Below are positions 11,503-22,570 of a DNA stretch of 64,000 nt, piece by piece. The DNA comes from Sciurus carolinensis (Eukaryota > Chordata > Mammalia > Rodentia > Sciuridae): contig NC_062217.1 of the NCBI RefSeq assembly GCF_902686445.1, positions 167,522,098-167,586,097 on the forward strand. Reading direction: 5' to 3'. Numbering within the stretch: the first letter of the stretch is position 1; the number at the start of each line of letters is the position of its first letter. Made by a program: the position numbers and the translations under genes. The notes beneath the pieces are model-generated. The model was not told the DNA's origin, did not search any database, and saw only the letters and a list, made by a program, of their open reading frames with translations.

Positions 11503-12097
11503 TGTTATGATTTGATATGGAATGTCTCCAGAGGGCTTTGTCCCAGTGCATCTGTATTCAGATGTGGGTCTTTGGGGACGTGATCAGATCACGAAGGCTC
11601 TGACCTAATCGGTAGATTAATGTATCGATAAACTCACATTAATGTGATGACATTATTTGGGAGATGGTAGAAACCGTAGGAAGTGGGTCACTGAGGATCA
11701 CTGAGGGTGTGCCCTGAAAGGGCATATCTTGTCCCTAGTGTGCACGCCTCCCCGACACACCCTCCTTCCTGGCTGCCATGAAGCAAGCTGCTCCACCACA
11801 CCCTCAGCACCATGATGTTCTATTTCAACACAGAACCCAGAATTACCAGAGCCGAGTGACCGTGGATTGAAACCTCTGAAACATGAGCTAAAATAAACCT
11901 TTCCAGGGCTGAGATTGCGGCTCAGTGCTGGAACACTTGCCTAGCAAGTGTGAGGCCCTGGGTTCCATCCTCAGCACCACAAACGAAACTGAATAATTAT
12001 TTCAAAAATTCACTTAAAATTTTTTAAAAATAAACTTCCCTCCTCTAGGCTGATTTTCCCAGCTCTTTTGTCACAGTAATGGAAAGCTCACTAACAC
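11503..12097 (+). mobile_element. MaLR-type solo LTR, interrupted by an ID SINE
   Basis: The element starts TGTTATGATTTGATATGG and ends CTCACTAACAC, with MaLR blocks including gatcagatcacgaaggctct and cctctgaaacatgagc. An ID SINE splits it at about 11905-12025. The LTR is itself inserted in an antisense ID-like element, whose halves flank it; the 5-bp flanks ctagg and ccagg look like its target duplication. Confidence 0.75.
11905..12025 (+). mobile_element. ID SINE inside a MaLR LTR
   Basis: The body is gattgcggctcagtgctgga ... gttccatcctcagcacca. The imperfect flanks aaaataaacctttcc and aaaataaacttccc look like its target duplication. Confidence 0.82.
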
Positions 12098-13067
12098 TCC
12101 AGGTAAGCAGTCCACCACTGAGCTACATCCCAGCCCTGGTAAAATTTTTAACAGTTGTCCTGTACCAGGAAAACCTGTGTGCAGCAATTACTAGGAAAGT
12201 TATCCTCAGCCAGGTGATAGGTGATCCAGCTCCAAAATCCCACCAACTGCTTTTTCTTGTTTGGTGAGCCCACTTTTAGTACCAGCCATTGCAGGCGGAT
12301 CCTCCAGGAAGCGGACTCTGAGACAAGTTGACGGGCAGGAGTTGCAGAAGAAAAGGAAGCAGGATGGGGCAGGGAAGAAGCTGGTCTCACACCAGGCCTT
12401 TTCCTTCAGTGGAGTCAGCGCCCAAAGAGGCCCTCGGCGGGTGGCATTTCCAGCAGCTGGAGGAACAAGCTCTGTTCTGCCTGGACCGAGCGTCACAGGC
12501 TCCACCACAACATGGTTAAGGCTGTTCAGTCACCAAAAGCAAATCATCTGTGCTTCATCTCCAGGCTGATTCTCAAATCTGAGAACCAGTGAGAAATGCT
12601 TTCTTATTGAGTGCCTGTGAGTGTCCTTTAATGGGGAATTAATAATCAACATGTGTACTAAGTACATTTTACTTCTGCTTTTTCCTACACTTTTTGATTG
12701 CTTTCATTTCATTATTTAAAGAAATACATCATCAACTTTTCCATCCTCTTTATCCAACCTACTATTCCACTGGAATCCCCCTTTTTGTTTGATCTGCACT
12801 TCCAGGCTGCTGCCTGCCCACCTCAACTCAGATTCCACCCCAGCCTTGCTGCAGTTGTCACCATCGGGTGTCCCTTTCCTGCCTTCCTCTGTTAAACTGA
12901 CATGTGTAACCTTGCTTCATTCACACCCTGGCTTTGCTGAGATACGAAGGAGATCAAGTTTTAAAAGTCTGAAAAATGTCTTTATTCTACTCCTGTACTT
13001 GGTTGGCAGTTTGATCACATACAGAATTTTGAGCTGAAAATATAATAATATATAAAGGCATTGTTCC

Positions 13068-13245
13068 AGTTGGGCATGGTGCTGCTCACCTGTGATCCAG
13101 CAGATCAGGAGGCTGAGGCAGGAGGATCGCCAGTTCAAAGCCAGATGCTAAGCAACTCAGTGAGACACTGTCTCTAAATAGAATCCAAAATAGGACTGGG
13201 GCTGGGGCTCAGTGGTTGAGTGTTCCTGAATTCAATCCCCGGTAA
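13068..13245 (+). mobile_element. B1-dID dimeric SINE
   Basis: B1-like caggaggctgaggcaggagg is followed by ctgtctctaaatagaatcca and the ID-like ctggggctcagtggttgagt. The tail is short or lost. Confidence 0.85.
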
Positions 13246-13828
13246 TGCGTCGTTCAGTGTCTACCTGAAACAACTTCTTAGTCAACGTTCACTCAACAGA
13301 TAGTCCAGGTATACTTTAAACATTGGATACAATGGTGATCAAGAGAAGGTTTCTACTCTCATGGAGAAAACAAATAATAAACAAGAGGAAAAAACTCAAG
13401 AGCACGTGAGTTGATAATTATAAGTGCAGGGAAGAATTTAAATAAGGCTAAGTGGATAGATGCTGACCGGGAGTTGCCATTTTCAATGTGATGGGCAGAG
13501 ACACCTTTTCTGAAGAGGTGACATTTGAGATGAGGCTTGATTTGTGAGAAGTAGTGAGTCGTGAAAAGATGCAGGAAAATCATATTCTAGTCAAAAGCAA
13601 TAGGAAAGAAAAGTCTTTGGTTAAAAAAGAGTCTGGCATAATCAAGAAACTTCAGGAAGGCTCATGTGGCTGGAGCCTGGTACATAACAAGGAGAATGGT
13701 GGGAAGTAAATCTGGTTCTGATTCCCAGTGCTTTGTAAGTGGAGGAAAAGTTTTCCCTCCACCTTAGGTGCAGTGGGTGGAGTCTGTGAACTAAACTGAT
13801 AACAGATTAACAGGAAAAGACATTCTAG

Positions 13829-13924
13829 GGACTGGGGAGATAGCTCAGTTGGTACAGTGCTTGCCTCACAAGCACAAGGCCCTGGGCTCAATCCCCAGCA
13901 CCACAAAAATAAAAATAAAAAAAA
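13829..13924 (+). mobile_element. ID SINE
   Basis: ctggggagatagctcagttg ... gggctcaatccccagcacca is followed by an A-rich tail; gacattcta and gtacattcta flank it. Confidence 0.88.
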
Positions 13925-13949
13925 GTACATTCTAATTTTATGAATTTTT

Positions 13950-14130
13950 GATGGGCATACACAACCACTGAGCCACATCCCCAGTCCTTTTTGTATTTTA
14001 TTTAGAGACAAGGGTCTCACTGAGTTGCTTGGTGTCTCGCTTTTGCTGAGCCTTACTTTGAACTGGCAATCCTCCTGCCTCAGCCTCCCGACCTTCTGGA
14101 ATTGTGGGCATGCACCACCATGCTTGGCCC
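13950..14130 (-). mobile_element. B1-dID dimeric SINE
   Basis: On the plus strand it reads accactgagccacatcccca, then gtattttatttagagacaag, then cctcctgcctcagcctcccg and caccaccatgcttggcc, the reverse of the dimer. Confidence 0.85.
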
Positions 14131-15056
14131 AATTTTGTGACTTTTTAATTTCACACCCAGAGAGACATCATAGAAAGAAATGAATACCCAAAAGACTGCT
14201 GGGATTGACAATTTACCTGCCATCCTACTGGAGGAAAGGGGCAGGGAGAGTTCTTTTTTGGAGACTAAGCTTTTCGCCAGGTAAGGGGAATTCAGAGAAA
14301 GTCTTTTCCTGTTTTTGTTACTTCTAAAATATCTTCGACTCATCATCTTGATGCCACTCTGTGTTCATTCTGTGTCCCTTTAGGAAAGTTGCCTGTTTTG
14401 TTTTCTGGAAACAGGAGAAGTGGTAGCCTGAGACACTCCCTAATGAGTGTGGCATCTTTGCTTCCTCCCTCCTAATCCAGGCTCTGGGACTGCCTGACTG
14501 ATTATATGCAGAGCAAGTGCCCTTGGGCCCATATCTAGAGCGTAGGAGATTGGCCACGTCTGCTCTCTGTCTGTCGGAATAGTTACTCTGGGAATCCACC
14601 TGCCATGCTGTGTAAGAAGCTCAAGACACGTGGACAGGACACCTGGAGGCCATAAACCAGCTCCCAGCCAAAGCTTCTGTCACCTGCCAGCCACATGAGT
14701 GAGCCATTGTGAATGTCCAACCCAAGTGAGATTTCAAGGGATGGCAGCTCTGTTTTTCAACTATGGCCACATTCGAGTTCTGTCCCCAAGAAAGAACTGC
14801 CATGTTGAGCCCAGCCAACCTTCAACACTATGGGATTTTTATTTACTGTGCTAGGCACCTACCTACTGGGCACTTTGAATCTGGGGATTCACCTCTTTCA
14901 ACTTTGGGAAATGTTCTTACATTAATTATTCGACGCTATTTCCTTTTCTGCTTTGTGTCTGCATCTCCTGTGTTAAATACATATGTAGAAGGCCATTGGT
15001 TTGGACTGAGTTCCTGCACTAGGCCCAACAGGCCAGACTAAAGCTCATGCTGACTC

Positions 15057-15563
15057 ATGTCACAAACTCATAATGATAGCCAAGTTCTGAAAAGCCGGTT
15101 GTAGTCAGCATGATAATAAAGTTTGTTCTGTTATAATGATTGCCCAAAAAAAAGTAATCTGAAGGAACCTGCAGGGTGCCATCCATGGCCAGCAAATAAA
15201 ACCAGGCTTGGTCGAGCTATCAGACACAGAAATCTGGCTCCCAGGAACTGACAATCATAAGAGATTGTTCCAGATTGCCTGGGGTATGTGGTTTCCGTGC
15301 AGTGGCTCACCACTGGAATTTGCAGGCCCTGCTGGGGTGACCCGCTTGAGCAAAACGGCTTGCTTAACTCCACCCCATTCTTTTTCTCACGGAAGAGGCT
15401 CCTCCCGGTCCCCTTTGATCTGTAGGGGTATAAATAAACTAAGCCTGGGCTCCTCCGTTTTGTTAGAGCCAGACCCTTTAGCATGGCTCAGTCTCCTGAT
15501 TCAAGAGCTGATTGTCTCCTGTGGTTTCTTCTATTAAATAAATTTCTTAGCGACTATTTTACA
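15057..15563 (+). mobile_element. Solo-LTR-like element with TATA box and poly(A) signal
   Basis: The region ends with promoter-like architecture: a TATA box (TATAAATA, 15429-15436), a segment of about 100 bp, then AATAAA (15537-15542) and a TTTTACA end, as in U3-R-U5 of an endogenous retroviral LTR. A TGTCACAAACTC start near 15059 is possible. I did not find a clear 5-6 bp duplication, so the boundaries and family are uncertain. Confidence 0.45.
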
Positions 15564-16545
15564 ACCAGCCCATCCCTCCAACAGGAAACCTTTCCCTCAC
15601 CCATGCTGGACAACAAGAGTAACCAATGTCAACCCATCAGTTATTGTCTGCCTCACAGGGAAACGGCTTTGAAATGGCCAGTCTGCCTTCTGTGCTTGTT
15701 TCTGCTTTCCTTGGTCCCTCTCTTCCTATAAACCATGGTCCTCTGCTCAGCTCCTCAGATCGTGCATTTCTTCTCACTGAATGATGTGTTGCTCTGTTCT
15801 AGAATTGCAAGTAGAGGCCATTAAAGTCTTCAAACCAAATGTGTTGCCACTTTGTCTTAATCAGATGGGGACCTCGTGGAAGCCTCTAATTGCTTTCATA
15901 TTTTTTAATCTTTCTATTTTTTTGAGATTTTTTAAAATTAGATTTATGGTTAATCTTTTAATGGATTTTAAATCTGCAGGATACAGGAAAGGCTTTGTGG
16001 GGGGTTTTGTATTTATTTTTGTTTTTTCTGCAGGGCTAGGCTGGCTCCCACCACTAGGCACATTCCCGGCTCAAGGCTTTGTTTTTGAGTTTGTTTTTTG
16101 TTTTGTTTTGAGTTTGCTTTTGTCTGGTTGGTAGGCATTTGGGGGAGGGGGCAGGGCAACAGGGTTGGCTCCTCTTACACCACTTTTTAATTTTCAGTCC
16201 CAAGTTCTGCTCCCTCCTTGTGGATGGTACTTCTGGATCTGCAGCGCCTCCGCCTCTCTCTCCTGACCTTCGATGGGGCTCCTCTGCCCGCCTCCTTCAT
16301 TGCCAGGCCACCATCTACTCTACGGAAGCCTCTCGACAGTGCACGTGCCCCTTCCAGTTTGTCCCACATGCTTTTGAGAACATTCCTTTGCTACCACTTT
16401 AATGATGTCTCTCGAAGGAAAGAAGTGAAATGTGTGTGTTCTGTCTGCTTTGATTTCTTCTTCATTGTTTATGGTAATAATGACATTTGCTTATTTATTT
16501 GTTTGCTATAAAGTCAGATTTATTCAGAGGAAATGCATGCCAAGG

Positions 16546-16678
16546 GCTGGGGTGTAGCTCAGTGGTGGAGCACTTACCTAATATGTGTGAGGCACTGGGT
16601 TGGATCCTCAGCACCACATAAACAAATAAATAAAATAAAGTTACTATGTCCATCTACGACTAAAATATTTTTAAAAAA
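16546..16678 (+). mobile_element. ID SINE
   Basis: ctggggtgtagctcagtggt ... gggttggatcctcagcacca is followed by an A-rich tail. Flanks gaaatgcatgccaag and gaatacatgacaag are an imperfect duplication. Confidence 0.87.
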
Positions 16679-16913
16679 AGAATACATGACAAGTATGCTC
16701 AAACAGCAATCTCAAGATATCTCACCCAGGAATAAGTCACAATGTCATTTTCATGATTAAGCCTGATTCTTAAGGCTTGTTAGTACCTCTCCCCAACCTG
16801 CTCACACTGATCATTGGTTCTAAATTGAGATCAGATCAGAGAAGTAGAGAAGATATCTTGGATGACACAGAGAAAAAATGTACCAGAAGAGGGAAAGAAA
16901 CCTAGCTAGCTAG

Positions 16914-16998
16914 GGACTGGGGAGGTTGCTCAGTGGGTAGCGTGCTTACCTCCCAAGCACAAGGTCCTGGGTTCAATCCCCAGCACTTGAAGGAGAGG

Positions 16999-17031
<33 letters not shown>
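16914..17031 (+). mobile_element. ID SINE with a long A-tail
   Basis: ctggggaggttgctcagtgg ... gggttcaatccccagcactt is followed by about 32 consecutive A. The homopolymer suggests a fairly recent insertion. Confidence 0.88.
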
Positions 17032-17032
<1 letters not shown>

Positions 17033-17407
17033 AGGGCAAACCCACCACAGGACATCCTGCGAGAACAGCAGGAAATTCCATCAAGTGGCCTGTAGGTCTT
17101 CCCACATCTCTGGATCTACCACAAGTTCAAGGCTAGGAATGTGGGCAAGAAGTGAGCAGATGTGTTTTCTCACTCTGATCCTACTGTGCAAGCTCTGAAA
17201 ACTCAGAAGACTGAGAGACTACGGTTTCCCCATCTGTGAAATGACTGTGTTGAACTGAAGACTAAGTTTCATTCCAGTTCTACAATTTGCAGAAGGAATT
17301 AAATTTTCCATTTAAAATTTGGTTTGACACTTCATTGAACCAGCATCTTTATAGCACTTTCAACACTTCCATTACTTCAAAGTTCAGGTTCAACCCTTAC
17401 TTTTGTT

Positions 17408-18066
17408 TTTTCCCCCCACGTTTCTTACTGGTACATGATAGTTACACATAACGATGGGACTAGTTGTTACATGTTTGTACAGGCACATGATATAACAATT
17501 TAATTTGACCCATTCCATTCCCTAGCACTCCCTGCCTCCCACCCCCTGGTCCCTTTCCCCTACTGATCTCCCTTGGATTTTCATGAGATCCCCTGCCTTT
17601 CTTTTCCCTTTTCCTCTCTATTTTCCACATATGAGAGAAAACATACAACTCTTGACCTCTGAGTTTGACTTACTTCACTTAACAGGGTGATTTCTAATTT
17701 CATCCATTTTCCTGCAAATGACATAATTTTATTTTGCTTTATGACTGAATAAAATTCCATTGTGAATGTATACTGCATTTTCTTTATCCATTCATATTCA
17801 TATCGATGGACACCTAGGTTGGTTTCATAGTTTGGCTATTGTGAATTGTGCTGCTATAACACGGGTATGCATGTTTCACTGTAGTAAGATGACTTTAATC
17901 CTTCAGGGTAAATACCGGGGAGTGGTGTAGCTGGGTCCTTTGGTGGTTCCATGCCTAGTCTTTTGAGGAGCCTCCATATTGATTTCCATAGTGGTTGTAC
18001 TAATTTACAATCCCACCAACAGTATAAAAGTGCTCCTTTCTGTCCACATCCTTTCCAGCATTATGT
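17408..18066 (-). mobile_element. 5'-truncated L1: end of ORF2 plus 3' UTR
   Basis: Read on the minus strand, the element has the typical L1 end: the region around tggtgggattgtaaattagt, the ORF2 tail encoding EFYSVIKQNKIMSFAGKWMK (frame 17581-17778), then a purine-rich 3' UTR (agaggaaaagggaaaagaaa type) and a T-rich plus-strand left end marking the tail. It is truncated at about 18066. The sequence is fairly well preserved, so it is probably rodent-specific and comparatively young. It has no enzymatic domains left. Confidence 0.85.
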
Positions 18067-18974
18067 ATGGAAATAATGACCTTTAAACATTATTTTTTTA
18101 CTTTTATAAATCCACCTGTTTACTGTCATACTAAACATTGCTTTGAATTTGTTTTCCTCCCAGAACTTTAAAATAATTAGCAGTCCTTTGCTTTGCCTGG
18201 AAATGTTTCCTTTTCTTTGTGTCCTCCTACACATGCTAGTAATTTTCAGCAAAGTTGTGTTTGTGTGAGTTTGAATTGGACAAGTATGAAATAAGAAATT
18301 TAATCAAATTTCCTTTTCTGAGCAAACTTTGAAATATTTTAAATCTCCCAAAATTTTAAAAGTGTTTTAAAAATTAATGTAATTACTTAATTAATGTGTA
18401 GGTCAAGAGTCATCAAGCTGGAGGGCAGTGAAGGATTAAAGCTACACTTAGGCCCTGACCATGTGGGGACAGCACTTCACGAGGTAAACAGAGTCACCTG
18501 CCATTTTCCATCCGGACTGGGGAAGCCGCACTGCCGCTTAGGAGCTATGGAACACAGGCTGGTGATTTTAATGTAGCTAAAATTTTGTTGATATCTTAAA
18601 GCAACTTCCTCCCAGTGTTATGTGTTGGTACTAGTGGGAGGAAATGATCCTGGATAAATAAATTGGGAACGAAAGTTAGATGTGATAGGAAGCCATGGAA
18701 GAAGCCCAAAGGCCCAGCATGCTGTGCCAGGTGATTCCAACACACTGTGGGAAAAGGGTCTGCGCTTCGAGAACAGAAGCCCTGTGGAGGTCAGGCCCAG
18801 GAAGTGGGCACAGACCCAGGTCCTCGAAAGGCACTCCCTTGACCTCGGTGCTTGCTTCTTCAGGAAACCCAGACCTTACTTGTATGAGTGCTGAATGACA
18901 CAAGAACTTCAGAAGGAAAAGAGTTATAAAATGGGATTACCCTGTGTGACTCGCTTGTTGATAAACACGTTCTG

Positions 18975-19140
18975 TTTTCAGAGGATTTTTATAAACATTG
19001 TCTTGTTCAGATCATCTTGGGCCGGTGACGTAGGCAGGGTACAGGGTAATTCTCATTTCGCACCTGATGAAATTGAGGTGCTTAGCAGGTAGGCTGTGCA
19101 GCTGAGTCACTGCTAGAAGGTCGACGAATTGGGATTAAAA
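18975..19140 (-). repeat. MIR relic
   Basis: ggtaattctcatttcgcacc, tgatgaaattgaggtgctta and cactgctagaaggtcgacga match the antisense MIR core loosely. Confidence 0.45.
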
Positions 19141-19659
19141 GTGAGACCTGCAGACTCCTTCAGTATTCCCAGGGTCTTCCATAAAACAGGGTTTTAATTA
19201 TTACAGAACTCTTAAAGAAGATAACTCAACCCAAATGTGAAAATGGGGGAAAAAAACAAAGTCATGGTTGATTGACTTCAATACTCTGAATATTGGAATC
19301 ATTTTCAAAACTGAATATATCCAATGAAAATGAGATTACTTGTTAACCTTTTTTTTTTGAAAAAGTATTATGTTTATATGTGATCAAAGTCCTCGACCAG
19401 AAAGGGAAACGTGAGAGGAGAGTCTGCTTTCCCTGCCCGAGAGCTGCTGCTGCCACTAATGTCTTGTGGGACCTTCCTTTATATCCTCTGTGACAGTGCA
19501 TGGGATGGTTTAGATCACAGACTTCATACACCAAACGTGAGGAAGTTCGTGCACACCGGTTTATACCCTCCTTTTTTAAAGGACCATGGCCTATGTATGT
19601 GCTGTTCTGGTCCTTGGTTTTTTTCACTTAATGATGCGTCTTGAAGAATTTTTTGGAGT

Positions 19660-19862
19660 CTTTTTTCTTTTTCTTTTCTTTTTTTTTTTTTGGTACAGGG
19701 GATTGAACCCAGGGGCACTTTACCCAAGAACCACATCCAGCCCTTTTTATTTTCTATTTTAACACAGGGTCTCACTAAGTTGCTGAGGGCCTCCCTAAAA
19801 TTGCTGAGCCTGGCCTTGAACTTGTGATCACCAGTGGGCATGTGTCACCGTGCCCTGCTCTT
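19660..19862 (-). mobile_element. B1-dID dimeric SINE
   Basis: T-rich start, then ggggattgaacccaggggca, cacagggtctcactaagttg and ctggccttgaacttgtgatc mark the antisense dimer. Confidence 0.85.
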
Positions 19863-20764
19863 GGAGCGTTTTTAGTGTTGGTACATGAAGCCCTCACGCC
19901 CTTTCTAACCCTGGCTCAGTGTGCTTATAGGGTTGCACCTTCACTACATTGAAGACTGATGGAATTTGGGGAACTTGCTATTTAGAATTGGGCTAGCACT
20001 ATCTACTCATTGTGCCTTTTGCAAGGAAGCATAGTGACATTTTCAAGAATAACAATTTGATATTATAAGGCCCATTGTAGCTGACAATGACCTGTCTCAT
20101 TTGATCAAAGCACTTTTAATTTCATTTTTTAAAGGTTTTCTTTTTTTAAAGCCTGCTTCGTTTTGCAAAGTGGCTGACCCCAGCCAAAACACTGAATTCC
20201 AGCCCGAGGTGGCTGACCCTGGCTTCCTTACCCATGGGAGCTCTGGGGTGCAAAGCAGAGAGCTGGAGGCTGGTGGTACCTGCAAACTGCCTGCTCCCTG
20301 CTACTGCCTTCCCACTGCAGGCTACAGAGCCTTCTGGAAAACTGCCGCCTGGCCTGGGTCGCATTGCTTACACGCCACTGCCTCGCAGGCCAGTGTTCCC
20401 AACCTTAAGCCAATGCACATTTATAGAACCATCGCATGTGATCCTGGGGAAGGCGGACAGCAGGCAGAGGGCAGTGCTGAAAAGTGGTGACCTCAGGACA
20501 GAGGCCTCTTCCGCCTGCTGCTCTCCGGGCTAAGAGGATACTGGGTAAGTCGGTCTCAGGTTGATGGCTTCATTCCTTTGGGCAATGTGTGGCTTTAAAC
20601 TGTGTTGGCTACCGAGAGCAGAAGGACGCACACATTTCTTTCTTTTTCTCTCGTGAAGAGAAGTTAGAGGTACATCTGTGCTTCTCTTCCCCCGCCTCAC
20701 CACCTCCTAAGCCAAAGGCACTGTACTCTTTCTTTCCACGGCATTACTGGTTACTCTTGGAAGA

Positions 20765-20850
20765 ACAGGGCCCCGTTAATCTCTGCCTTAGTCTCTTCAT
20801 TTGTAAAATGAGGGGCTGGACTACTGAAATCTTTTCTGGACTCTGTGATA
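20765..20850 (+). repeat. MIR relic
   Basis: aatctctgccttagtctctt and catttgtaaaatgaggggct correspond to the MIR core. Confidence 0.5.
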
Positions 20851-21178
20851 ATTCTGCTCCTCTCCAGATGTATTTTCAAGTGCATGTGATTTTGCAAAAT
20901 GAAGATTCAAGAGTCCTTAAGGTCCTAATAGGCCAAGACTTTGCACTCATGATTGTGTTGATCGTGAGCTGTATTCCTCTAGACTCTCACAGATGTCTTT
21001 TCAGAACCGAGTCTGAGGTGTGGCTACCAGTTTGAGCTACCTTGTGATCTCCTAAGACCGTTTCTGAGTTGGACTCAGCGTCCGTTATAACTGAGTCATC
21101 AGGTCCAAGTTGAAGTTGGGCAGAATTCTAAGCTTCAGGACAAAGTCCTGCAGTTCAGTTAAACACAGTGGAGCATGT

Positions 21179-21227
21179 GCACGTGTGTGCGTGTGTGTGT
21201 GCGCGTGTGTGTGTGTGTGTGTGCGCA
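21179..21227 (+). repeat. GT/GC dinucleotide microsatellite
   Basis: Interrupted (GT)n with GC steps (gtgtgtgcgcgtgtgtgtgt), a potential Z-DNA tract. Confidence 0.95.
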
Positions 21228-22428
21228 CCCACACTCTGTTTTTTACCATATCTCATAAAGCAGAAGTGCACAAACTGAAATTGTCTGCCCACTTACGTCA
21301 CTTATAATCTGTGGTGTAATATCGGCGCATGTGTGTGCATAGCCAAAGGGCGTAGCTTCTGCTTCCAGATCAGCCCTCTATCCCTTCCAGTGAGTGCCTG
21401 TTGGCTATTCCAGGGTTCTCTGGGTCTCAAGTCTCGCTGACAGTGCCCCGTTGCTCTCCTCAGCTTCCTCCTGCACAGGCAGGTTCAGGGGACACCTTCT
21501 TACCTGCTTTTATCGTGAATGTCGTGCACAGACTTTCAGGTTTTTCCATCTAGTGGATCTGTTTATCTGAGGGAACTTGGAAAATTCTAAAAGCTGTTGC
21601 CGCTGCCTCCCCAGAATTCCATTTGCTGAGCTCTGTGCTGCACACAGGGAGAACAACTTGTTTCCACAGTGTGGCTTGAGGGGCAGATGGGGGTCTGGCC
21701 CAAGCCAAGGGGATGGCCAGGAAGGGGACAATGAAAGAGACCTTGAAAAGGAGGACTCTGGAGTGTATGTGGAGAAACAAGGAAGGGTGCAGAGGGGAGA
21801 AGACCAGGTAACCATTGCCTTACTTAATTGCTAAACACTAAATGATCCCGTGCACTTAACATCCAGGCCCCAGGATGGAGGGTGTGGTTGTACTCCACAG
21901 GGACATAACTCCTGCCCCGTGGAGCTCCTGGGCTAGTGGGAGGCAGATACCCCACAGGCAGCCACCATGAGGTGTGGAATCACCATGATGGTCCCTGGCC
22001 ATGGGACCGAAAGAACCAGGCCCTCTAAACAGAAATGGGAGAGACGAGAGAGCAGTTGGCGGGCGGGGAAAGTGGCGATTTATAGTTCAAGAGGTTGAGT
22101 TGTGGGAGTCCTGTAAGCAGAGCCATCCCCTGGAGGTGGACAACGCACTTGGGAGAGGAGCGAGGCGTCTGTGGGACCCTGTGGACACTCCAAGGAGAAG
22201 AGCAGGCTGGGAGAACAAGTCCTGGACCTCAGGAAGTGCCCCCTTGAGAGGGAAGGAGGAGCAACTGGAGGGGAAGAAAGAGCAGGATTTGGCAGCACGG
22301 TGCTCAGAAAGTCCTAAGCGGAAGGGATTTGAGGAGGAGGGAGGGGATGACAGAGATAGATGCTGCTGAGTGGCCGAGAGAGGACAAGTACCAAGATGAA
22401 GCCAGAATCTAGGGTCAGGGACTACTTT

Positions 22429-22570
22429 TTTTTTTTTTTTTTTTCAATTTTTTTTAGATGTTGATAGACCTTTATTTTATTCACTTATTTATACACAGTG
22501 CTGAGAATCGAACCCAGTGCCTCACACACCCTAGGCAAGCGCTCCACCACTGAATCACAACCCCAGTCCC
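22429..22570 (-). mobile_element. ID SINE
   Basis: T-rich start, then gtgctgagaatcgaacccag and gcgctccaccactgaatcac read as an antisense ID; ggactacttt and ggacaacttt flank it. Confidence 0.86.

Larger units (their letters stand above)
11408..12140 (-). mobile_element. Antisense ID-like SINE split by a MaLR LTR
   Basis: The left part (about 11467-11502, tgctagggatcagcccagag) and right part (12098-12138, agtccaccactgagctacat) together read as one antisense ID body. The LTR at 11503-12097 lies between them. Confidence 0.6.
12140..16540. other. Intergenic sequence with repeats only
   Basis: Between the listed SINEs and the LTR-like element, no exon or conserved reading frame is recognised. Frames of 60-120 codons occur on both strands and look random. 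Confidence 0.6.
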
